From NCBI RefSeq assembly GCF_900110925.1, contig NZ_FOFP01000010.1, positions 144,133 to 208,132 on the forward strand: a stretch of DNA of 64,000 nucleotides, written 5' to 3'. Made by a program: the position numbers and the translations under genes. The stretch comes from Pseudomonas cuatrocienegasensis. Lineage in GTDB: Bacteria; Pseudomonadota; Gammaproteobacteria; Pseudomonadales; Pseudomonadaceae. The notes below the pieces were generated by a model. It did not search any database. It was not told where the DNA came from and was given only the letters and a program-made list of their open reading frames with translations. Shown in pieces: positions 51,688 to 59,272 of this stretch (its first letter is position 1; each line of letters starts with the position of its first letter).

Positions 51688-52808
51688 GCAGGCACCTGCG
51701 CGAGGATCACGTCCGCCGCGCGCTGCGGCATGGAATACAGGTCGGCCGTATCGGCGAACGCCAGGCCATTACGCGACCAGGCCGCGCGCTGCTCGGCATC
51801 ACTCAGCATCTCGGTGAGGTAACGATCCAGCTGCGCTTGCTCGAACGGGCTGGGCAGCACGCGCCCGGCGTCGGCATCGCGGATGTAATGGGCGTAACCG
51901 CAGACCTCGGTGACCAGAACCGGCAAGCCGGCAACCAGAGCTTCAAGCAATACCGTGCCGGTGTTCTCGTTATAGGCCGGGTGGATCAACAGGTCGGCGC
52001 CAAGCAGAAAGCGCGGGATGTCGCTGCGCCCCTTGAGGATTTCGACCTGTTCGGACACGCCCAACGCCTTGGCCTGCAACTGGAACGCGCGCGGGTCGTC
52101 CTGGCCGATGACAATCAACCGGGTGCGCTGTTTCAACTCGCGCGGCAGCGCGGCCAGGGCCTTGATGCTGCGGTCCAGGCCTTTGGTCTTGAAGCCGGAG
52201 CCGATCTGCACCAACAGCAGGTCACTGTCGGCCAGCTTGAATTCAGCGCGGAATTCGGCGCGAATCTCGGCAGCATTAGCCGGCGCCCGGCGGTCCTGGG
52301 CGATGCCCGGCGGCAGCAGGTGAAAGCGCTGCAGCGGGGTGTGGTAATGCTGGATAAACAGCGGCTGCTGCACTTCGGAGATCATCAGAATCTCGGTTTT
52401 CGACTCAGGGGCAAACACCGCGCGCTCGTAGTCGGCGAAATGCTTGTAGCGCCCCCAGCGCTTGTAAAGCGGGTTGCGCAGGGTCTGCGCTTTATCTTCG
52501 TAGCAGCCGTCGGCGGCGTAGTAAACGTCCAGGCCGGGCATTTTGTTGAAGCCCACCACCCGATCGACCGGATCACGCGCCAGGTCGGCGGCCAGCCAGG
52601 CACTGAATTTCTCGTTGCGGTGATGGTTGAAGAACGCCTTTACCGGCGCCACCCGCACATCGAAACCGGGCGGCGTTTCGCCTTCCCAGATTGGCGTGTA
52701 CACGCGGATGGCGTGCCCGCGCGCCTGGCATTCCAGGGCGATACGCAGAAAGTCGCGCTGCAGGCCGCCGTAGGGAAAATACTTGTAGAGGACAAAAGCC
52801 AGTTGCAT
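51684..52808 (-). CDS. waaG: LPS core glycosyltransferase WaaG
   Basis: A 374-residue GT4 transferase that adds the first outer-core sugar to heptose II (glucose in E. coli, GalN in P. aeruginosa; here not decidable). The acceptor-side block YFPYGGLQRDFLRIA and the donor-side NENTGTVLLEALVAGLPV are typical. The start overlaps the waaC stop by one base (TGATG) and the stop overlaps waaP (ATGA). Confidence 0.95.
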   Translation of the reverse strand: MQLAFVLYKYFPYGGLQRDFLRIALECQARGHAIRVYTPIWEGETPPGFDVRVAPVKAFFNHHRNEKFSAWLAADLARDPVDRVVGFNKMPGLDVYYAADGCYEDKAQTLRNPLYKRWGRYKHFADYERAVFAPESKTEILMISEVQQPLFIQHYHTPLQRFHLLPPGIAQDRRAPANAAEIRAEFRAEFKLADSDLLLVQIGSGFKTKGLDRSIKALAALPRELKQRTRLIVIGQDDPRAFQLQAKALGVSEQVEILKGRSDIPRFLLGADLLIHPAYNENTGTVLLEALVAGLPVLVTEVCGYAHYIRDADAGRVLPSPFEQAQLDRYLTEMLSDAEQRAAWSRNGLAFADTADLYSMPQRAADVILAQVPA

Positions 52809-53824
52809 CAGTACCGCTCCTCAAAGACATCGGGCGGTGCCAGCAACAGCGCCTCCAGTTCGGTGCCTACACGTTCGGCATCCAGTCCGTCGAAGCAGGG
52901 TTGTTGACGATCGCCACTGCCAGCGCCCGGCCCTGTGGCACACAGGTGTATCTGGCTGCGACCGTAGGCGCCGACCTTGCCCGGCAGGGTCGGCCCGTAC
53001 AGGGAAATACTGGGTACATCCAGCGCTGCGGCCAGGTGGCCGAGGCCGGTATCGACCGCGACGCACGCCGTGGCGCCAGCGATGACCTTGGCCACCCCGG
53101 CCAGGTTGAGCTTCGGCAGCACGGCGGCATGCAAAAGCCCAGTGGCGATGCGCTCGGCACGAGCCTTTTCAGTCGCATTGCCCCACGGCAGGCGCACCGC
53201 CCAACCCAGGGCATCCATACGTTCGGCCAGCGCGCGCCAGTCGTTTTCCGGCCAGTGCTTGCTGGCCCAGGTGGTGCCGTGCAGGAACACCAGATAAGGC
53301 TGTGGCGTGGCATCGGCCATGGCGGCGCGGTCCAGGCCATAATCGCCAGTGCGTGCCGGCAACGGATAATCCAGGGCCTGGGCAAACAGTTGGCGCACCC
53401 GTTCCAGCGCATGCTGGTCCTTGGGCACTGCGTAACAACGATCGTAGAAGCGGCTGGCCAGCGGCTCGCGGGCTGAATCGCGATCGAGGCCCGCCACTGG
53501 CGCCTTGACGTAACGGGTCAGCCAGGCACTCTTGAGCAGGCCCTGGGCATCGATCACCAGGTCGTACCTGGTCTCGCCCAGGCGCTGCTTGAAGCGCTTC
53601 CATTCACCGGATTTCCAGGTACGCAGCGGGTGCTGGCGCCAGCGGCGGATGGCCACCGGAATGACTTGGGAAACGGCCGGATGCCAGGCGGGAATCTCGG
53701 CGAAACCCTCCTCCACCACCCAGTCGAAACGAATGCCCGGAATGGCGCGCGCGGCGTCAGTCAGGGCCGCCAGGGTGTGTACCACATCGCCCAGCGACGA
53801 GGTTTTGATCAGCAACACCCGCAT
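52808..53824 (-). CDS. waaC: LPS heptosyltransferase I
   Basis: A 338-residue GT9 enzyme that adds the first heptose to Kdo. MRVLLIKTSSLGDVVHTL at the N-terminus and VDTGLGHLAAAL with SLYGPTLPGKVG near the C-terminus are typical. The start at 53824 overlaps the waaF stop (TGATG); a longer frame to 53956 is not the family start. Confidence 0.96.
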   Translation of the reverse strand: MRVLLIKTSSLGDVVHTLAALTDAARAIPGIRFDWVVEEGFAEIPAWHPAVSQVIPVAIRRWRQHPLRTWKSGEWKRFKQRLGETRYDLVIDAQGLLKSAWLTRYVKAPVAGLDRDSAREPLASRFYDRCYAVPKDQHALERVRQLFAQALDYPLPARTGDYGLDRAAMADATPQPYLVFLHGTTWASKHWPENDWRALAERMDALGWAVRLPWGNATEKARAERIATGLLHAAVLPKLNLAGVAKVIAGATACVAVDTGLGHLAAALDVPSISLYGPTLPGKVGAYGRSQIHLCATGPGAGSGDRQQPCFDGLDAERVGTELEALLLAPPDVFEERY

Positions 53825-54867
53825 CAGTCGTTCTCGACCAGGTCGACGGGGTCGGCCACCAGGCGCTCCAGCGCCTCGACCACCGGCCGCGGTTTGAGGT
53901 CGCGCAAGCAGTTGTAGTGGCCATAGCGGCAGGTGCGATCGAAACAGGGGCTGCATTCGATACCCAGGCGCACCACCTCCACCTGCTCGGCCAGCGGCGG
54001 GGTAAAGCCTGGTGAAGTGGAGCCGTAGACCGCCACCAGCGGACGGTTCAGCGCCGCCGCCACGTGCATCAAGCCCGAGTCATTGGACGCCACGGCCGTC
54101 GCACAGGCCATCAGGTCGATGGCCTGGGCCAGGCTGGTTTCGCCCGATAGATTGACCGCTTCTTCGCGCAGGCCGGGAATCAGCCGCGCGCGAATCGCCT
54201 CGCCCACCGCATGGTCGTTCTTCGAGCCGAACAGCCAGACTTGCCAGCCGGCGCGGATCTTCAGCTCGGCAACCTTGGCGTAATGGTCCGAAGGCCAGCG
54301 TTTGGCCTCACCGAACTCGGCGCCCGGACACAGCGCCAGCACCGGTCGATCCAGGGTCAGACCGAACGCCGCCAGGGCCGCCTCGCGGGACTGCGGGTCG
54401 ATTTGCAGGCTCGGCCGCGGATACGGCTTGGCCAGCAACGCACCCGGCTCATAAGCCAACGCCATAAAGCGCTCGATCATTAGCGGGTAGCGGTCTTTAT
54501 CCAGCGTACGAATGTCGTTGAGCAGGCCATAGCGCAACTCGCCCTTCCAGCCCGTGCGTTTGGGGATGCCGGCGAAGAACGGCACCAGGGCCGATTTCAG
54601 CGAGTTGGGCAACAGGATCGCCTGGTCATACTGGCCCGCCAGGGACTTGCCGATGCGCCAGCGTGTGGCCAGCTGCAGCACGCCGTGGCCCAGCGGCAGG
54701 CTCAGCGCGCGGCGCACCTCGGGCATGCGCTCGAGTAGCGGGCGGCTCCATTCGGGCGCCAGCACGTCGATCTGCGCCTCGGGGTGACGCTGCTTCAGGC
54801 ACTGAAACAGCGTCTGCGCCATCACCATGTCACCGACCCAACTGGGGCCTACGATCAGTATGTTCAT
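53824..54867 (-). CDS. waaF: LPS heptosyltransferase II
   Basis: A 347-residue GT9 enzyme that adds the second heptose to the inner core. MNILIVGPSWVGDMVMAQTL at the N-terminus and SNDSGLMHVAAALNRPLVAVYGSTSPGFTPP near the C-terminus are diagnostic. It heads the coupled run waaF-waaC-waaG-waaP. A 158 bp palindrome lies just upstream, so the promoter must be inside it or before it. Confidence 0.97.
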   Translation of the reverse strand: MNILIVGPSWVGDMVMAQTLFQCLKQRHPEAQIDVLAPEWSRPLLERMPEVRRALSLPLGHGVLQLATRWRIGKSLAGQYDQAILLPNSLKSALVPFFAGIPKRTGWKGELRYGLLNDIRTLDKDRYPLMIERFMALAYEPGALLAKPYPRPSLQIDPQSREAALAAFGLTLDRPVLALCPGAEFGEAKRWPSDHYAKVAELKIRAGWQVWLFGSKNDHAVGEAIRARLIPGLREEAVNLSGETSLAQAIDLMACATAVASNDSGLMHVAAALNRPLVAVYGSTSPGFTPPLAEQVEVVRLGIECSPCFDRTCRYGHYNCLRDLKPRPVVEALERLVADPVDLVEND

Positions 54868-54887
54868 GCTTAGTCCAGAAACGATCA

Positions 54888-55045
54888 GGGAGGCTTATCA
54901 GACTATTTGGAAGCTACTGCGCTCGGCGGTGCTGCGTTAAAAACTGACTCGCTTGCTCATTGACTAGAGTCAACTCCGCCACTCGCCAGTTTTTGCCTTG
55001 CCTCGCCGTCGCTCGCGACGCTTCCAAACAGCCTGATCGCCTCCC
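54888..55045. repeat. 158 bp palindromic repeat element
   Basis: The arms GGGAGGC plus ATCAGNCTNTTTGGAAGC (from 54888) and their reverse complement (to 55045) are symmetric about 54966.5, the exact centre of TTGACTAGAGTCAA (54960-54973). Further inside, AAAAACTG and CAGTTTTT also pair. Outer and inner arms share one centre, so the whole unit could fold as a single long hairpin in DNA or RNA. It fills the gap between ilvE and waaF. Confidence 0.8.
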
Positions 55046-55065
55046 TCGTTTACTTAATTCAAGCC

Positions 55066-55989
55066 TTATTTAACCAATGTACGCCACGCGGCGTGATTAC
55101 TGGTTTTGCCCGTTACCAGGTCAAAGTAGGCAGTCTGCAGCTTCTCGGTCACCGGACCGCGGCGGCCAGCGCCGATCTGCCGGCCGTCGACCTCGCGGAT
55201 CGGCGTGACTTCAGCGGCGGTGCCAGTGAAGAAGGCCTCATCCGCGATGTACACCTCGTCGCGGGTGATGCGCTTCTCGACCACTTCAAGGCCATGCTCG
55301 GCCGCCAGGGTGAGGATGGTGTTGCGAGTGATGCCATTGAGGCAGGAGGTGACTTCCGGGGTGTAGATCACCCCATTCTTGACCAGGAAGATGTTCTCGC
55401 CCGAACCTTCGGCCACGTAGCCTTCCGGGTCGAGCAGCATGGCCTCGTCGGCACCGCCGGAAATCGCTTCCTGCAGGGCCAGCATCGAGTTGATGTAGTT
55501 GCCGTTGGCCTTGGCGCGGGTCATCGAGATATTGACGTGATGACGGGTAAAGGAGCTGGTGCGCACCTTGATACCGGCCTGCAGGGCTTCGTCGCCCATG
55601 TAGGCGCCCCAGCTCCAGGCGGCCACGATGACCTGCACTTTCAGGCCGCTGGCACGCAGACCCATGGCTTCGGATCCGTAGAACACCATCGGGCGGATAT
55701 AGGCGCTTTCCAGGTTGTTCTCACGCACGGCGGCGCGGGTGGCTTCGTTGATTTCTTCCTTGGTGTAGGGGATCTTCATGCCCATGATGTGCGCCGAATC
55801 GAACAGGCGGTCGGTGTGCGCGTCCAGACGGAAGATCGCCGTGCCGTCCGGGGTGTTGTAAGCGCGCACGCCCTCGAACACGCCCATGCCGTAGTGCAGG
55901 GTATGGGTCAGTACGTGGGTGGTCGCGTTGCGCCACGGCACCAGTTCGCCGTCATACCAGATCACGCCATCACGATCGGCCATCGACAT
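55066..55989 (-). CDS. ilvE: branched-chain amino acid aminotransferase
   Basis: A 307-residue PLP enzyme for the last step of Val, Leu and Ile synthesis. The PLP lysine is Lys160 (MTRAKANGNYINS). FEGVRAY and YVAEGSGENIFL are further family marks. Fold-type IV length is normal. It starts 68 bp after the glnE stop and precedes the palindrome. Confidence 0.97.
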   Translation of the reverse strand: MSMADRDGVIWYDGELVPWRNATTHVLTHTLHYGMGVFEGVRAYNTPDGTAIFRLDAHTDRLFDSAHIMGMKIPYTKEEINEATRAAVRENNLESAYIRPMVFYGSEAMGLRASGLKVQVIVAAWSWGAYMGDEALQAGIKVRTSSFTRHHVNISMTRAKANGNYINSMLALQEAISGGADEAMLLDPEGYVAEGSGENIFLVKNGVIYTPEVTSCLNGITRNTILTLAAEHGLEVVEKRITRDEVYIADEAFFTGTAAEVTPIREVDGRQIGAGRRGPVTEKLQTAYFDLVTGKTSNHAAWRTLVK

Positions 55990-56057
55990 AGTTGCCTGCT
56001 CCTCAAGTTCGATTCATACGTTCTGCACCTGACCCGAACGGCCACGGCACGTGAAAG

Positions 56058-59003
56058 TCAATTCAGCCCCAGTGCTCGCCAGATGCGCATCACAGCGCGG
56101 CGCTCGTCCTGAAACTGGTCCCCGGCAACCACCCCAGGCTGCTTCTGCAGCGCCTGGCGGTGAGCCGCGGAACGGTAAGCCTTGTAGATCGTCTGCAACA
56201 AACGGGCGTCTTCACCCGGCAACAACCCCACCTGCTCCAGCACCTCAAGAATGCGGATATTGTCGGTAAACGCCAGCACCTGCGGGTGCTTGCCCGACCA
56301 GGCCAGGGCCGCGTATTGCACCATAAATTCGATATCGACGATACCACCGGCATCCTGCTTGAGATCGAACGGCTGCGCGGCCTCGAAGGCATTGGCCGCC
56401 GTACCGGCAAGCGTGGCCTTGCTGCCGAGATTGTCACGCATCTTGGCGCGCATCTCGCTGACCTCACGCCGCAGCACCTCATCCTCACGCGGGCGCTGCA
56501 GAACCTCGGCACGCACCGCCTCGAACGCCTGTCCGACCCGCTTGCAACCCACCAGCACCCGCGCGCGCACCAGCGCCTGGTGTTCCCAGGTCCAGGCATC
56601 GCTTGCCTGGTAGCGGGCAAAGGCGCCGAGCGAGCTGACCAGCAGGCCTGATGCCCCGGACGGGCGCAAACGCATGTCCACCTCATACAGCTGGCCGGAG
56701 TTGGTTTGCGCGGTCAGCAGGTGAATGATGCGCTGGCCCAGGCGCGTGAAGAACTGCGCACCATCAATCGGCTTGGCGCCGTCGGTCTCCGCCTGCGGGT
56801 CGCCGTCGTGGATAAACACCAGGTCCAGGTCCGAACCATGTCCCAGCTCGATGCCGCCGACCTTGCCGTAGCCGACAATAATGAAGTCCGGGTCGCACAG
56901 GCTGCCATCGGCGCGTTGCGGCACGCCATGACGCGCGACGGTCTGGCGCCAGGCCAGGGCCAGCACCTGGTCGAGAATCGCCTCGGCCAGCCAGGTCAGG
57001 TAATCGCTGACCTTCATCAGCGGCAGGGTACCGGCAATTTCCGAGGCGGCGACGCGCAGCCGGTGGGCCAGCTTGAAGTGGCGCAGGGCTTCCATCTGCT
57101 GCTCGAGGTCGTCTTCGGGAATACGCGTCAGGCGCTCGCGCAGCTCGGCCGCCAGCTCGGGCGCCAAGGGCGGATGGAACAGTCGACCCTCATTGAGCAA
57201 CTCATCGAGCAACAGTGGAAAACGGGTGATCTGTTCGGCAATCCATGGGCTGGCGGCGCACAGCGTCAGCAGGCGCTGCAGGGCGCCGGGATTCTCTGCC
57301 AGCAGCACCAGATAAGCCGAGCGCCGCGCCACAGCCTCGATCAACGGCAATACGCGCTCGAGCACCAAGTCAGGGTTGTCATGCTCTGCCGCCTGCGCCA
57401 ACAGACGCGGGACAAAGGCATCCAGGCGCTCACGACCGAGCCGCTGCATCGCCCGCACCTGGTTGCCGTTGCGCAAGCCGACCAAACGCTGCAACGCCGC
57501 CTGAGGCTCGCTAAAGCCCGACTCGGTAAGCTGCCGGCAGGCCGCTTCCTCGTCCTGCATGTCATCCCACAGCGGCATCCACTCACAGCCGTAGGTCTCA
57601 TCGTCCGGCGTGTCGAGCTCCTCGTCGGGGTCAGCGATGACCTGGCGAAAATGCCAGTCGATACGCCCACGCCAGTGCATCAACTGATCATGGAACGCCG
57701 CCCAGTCGGCGAAGCCGAGCATCCAGGCGATACGCGCGCGGTCCTGTTCGCTGTCCGGCAGCATCTGCGTCTGCCGGTCATCGATGGCCTGCAGGGCATG
57801 CTCGGCATAACGCAAAAAGGCATAGCCGTCGCGCAGCTCGTCGGTCACCGCCGCTTGCAGATAGCCCTGATCACGCAGGGTATTGAGCACGGTAAACAGC
57901 GAGCGTTGCTGCAGACTGAGGTCGCGCCCACCGTGGATCAGCTGAAAGGCCTGGGCAATGAACTCCACCTCACGGATGCCGCCGGCACCGAGCTTGATGT
58001 TCTCGGCCATGCCCTTGCGCCGCACCTCCTGCTGGATCAGCTGCTTCATGGTGCGCAGCGCGTCGATGGCGGAAAAGTCCAGGTAACGCCGATAGACGAA
58101 GGGCCTCAGCATATCGAGCAGGTGCGCACCGGCGAGCTGATCACCACCCACCACGCGGGCCTTGATCATGGCGTAGCGCTCCCAGTCGCGCCCTTGGTCC
58201 TGGTAGTACTGCTCCAGGGCGTTGAAGCTGAACACCAGCGCACCACTGGAGCCGTAGGGCCGCAGGCGCATGTCGGTGCGGAAGACGAAGCCGTCGACGG
58301 TGATCACGTCCAGCGCCTTGATCAGCTTCTGCCCGACGCGAATGAAGAACTCCTGGTTATCCAGCGGACGCTTCACCCCTTCGGTTTCGCCGCCCTCGGG
58401 GTAACCGAAGATCAGATCGATGTCTGACGAGAGATTCAGCTCATGGGCGCCCAGCTTGCCCATACCGAGAATGACCATGTGCTGGGGCTCACCGGTGCGG
58501 CGCCCGATCGGTGTACCGAACTGTTCACAGCAGCGCGGGTACAACCATTGATAGGCCTCGTCGATGCAGCAGTCGGCCAGATCGGAGAGGTCACGACAGG
58601 TTTCGATGAGGTCGGCCTGGCGGGTCAGGTCACGCCAGATGATGCGCACCTGCTGGCGATTGCGAAAGCGCCGCAGGCAGCGCCCCAGCTCGTCCTCGCT
58701 CTGACACCCTTGCAGCGCCTGCTGCAATTGGGCACGCAGAGCACCGCCAGACAGCGATTGCTCCAGCGCACCGCTGACGGCAAGCTCGACAAACATGGGG
58801 GCATCGCGCTGCGCCTGTTGCGCGACGAAATCGCTGGCGGCGGCGACACGGCGTAACGCCTCGCGATGCTGGTCGAGCCATTGCCCCCAACCGGGGACCG
58901 CAGCCGCTTCACAGACTGCAAACGCACTCGACAGCGCCGCTTCGGCGCGACAGGCTATGGACTCAAGCAAGGCCGGCAACGGGACCTGTGCAGGCAGGCT
59001 CAT
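56058..59003 (-). CDS. glnE: bifunctional glutamine synthetase adenylyltransferase/deadenylase
   Basis: A 981-residue enzyme that switches glutamine synthetase off and on by adding or removing AMP. Two nucleotidyltransferase domains are visible, each with a GxGxxGxxExxxxSDxD motif: GMGKLGAHELNLSSDIDL in the N-terminal deadenylylase half and GYGKVGGIELGHGSDLDLVF in the C-terminal half. Length is typical. It starts back to back with aceE, sharing the 269 bp regulatory gap. Confidence 0.97.
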   Translation of the reverse strand: MSLPAQVPLPALLESIACRAEAALSSAFAVCEAAAVPGWGQWLDQHREALRRVAAASDFVAQQAQRDAPMFVELAVSGALEQSLSGGALRAQLQQALQGCQSEDELGRCLRRFRNRQQVRIIWRDLTRQADLIETCRDLSDLADCCIDEAYQWLYPRCCEQFGTPIGRRTGEPQHMVILGMGKLGAHELNLSSDIDLIFGYPEGGETEGVKRPLDNQEFFIRVGQKLIKALDVITVDGFVFRTDMRLRPYGSSGALVFSFNALEQYYQDQGRDWERYAMIKARVVGGDQLAGAHLLDMLRPFVYRRYLDFSAIDALRTMKQLIQQEVRRKGMAENIKLGAGGIREVEFIAQAFQLIHGGRDLSLQQRSLFTVLNTLRDQGYLQAAVTDELRDGYAFLRYAEHALQAIDDRQTQMLPDSEQDRARIAWMLGFADWAAFHDQLMHWRGRIDWHFRQVIADPDEELDTPDDETYGCEWMPLWDDMQDEEAACRQLTESGFSEPQAALQRLVGLRNGNQVRAMQRLGRERLDAFVPRLLAQAAEHDNPDLVLERVLPLIEAVARRSAYLVLLAENPGALQRLLTLCAASPWIAEQITRFPLLLDELLNEGRLFHPPLAPELAAELRERLTRIPEDDLEQQMEALRHFKLAHRLRVAASEIAGTLPLMKVSDYLTWLAEAILDQVLALAWRQTVARHGVPQRADGSLCDPDFIIVGYGKVGGIELGHGSDLDLVFIHDGDPQAETDGAKPIDGAQFFTRLGQRIIHLLTAQTNSGQLYEVDMRLRPSGASGLLVSSLGAFARYQASDAWTWEHQALVRARVLVGCKRVGQAFEAVRAEVLQRPREDEVLRREVSEMRAKMRDNLGSKATLAGTAANAFEAAQPFDLKQDAGGIVDIEFMVQYAALAWSGKHPQVLAFTDNIRILEVLEQVGLLPGEDARLLQTIYKAYRSAAHRQALQKQPGVVAGDQFQDERRAVMRIWRALGLN

Positions 59004-59094
59004 GGTCTATCCTTTTTGGCGGGCCGCAAGGCGGCATTCAAGGCCCGGAACCTGCGTGCCAGACTGCACGCACACCCGAGACGGCTTAGCTAAT

Positions 59095-59161
59095 TGTAGT
59101 TTTGCTACTGCTGATTGTGTCCGGAGGGCTGAAATCGCCGTCCAAATGTAGTAAAACTACA
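59095..59161. promoter_or_regulatory. paired GntR/FadR-type operator sites before aceE
   Basis: Site 2 is the palindrome TGTAGTAAAACTACA (59147-59161), an exact TNGTNNNACNA match. Site 1 is TGTAGTTTTGCTAC (59095-59108), the same word in the other orientation with one mismatch. Centres at 59102 and 59154 are 52 bp apart, close to five helical turns. FadR-subfamily repressors, including PdhR, use this consensus. A PdhR-like regulator of pyruvate dehydrogenase is inferred. Confidence 0.6.
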
Positions 59162-59272
59162 CGGATGCCGAGTCCACCCTCGGTAAAATCAAGAATTCAC
59201 GTGTTCCGCTCACGAAGCCGGGCACGAACCCTGGCCTCCGATTCTGGAAGCCTTTCCGCCCTGGAGCAAGCC

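Noticed and set aside
59102..59272. Upstream extension of aceE
   Set aside because: It would translate the operator region; the family start at 59273 has a good binding site.
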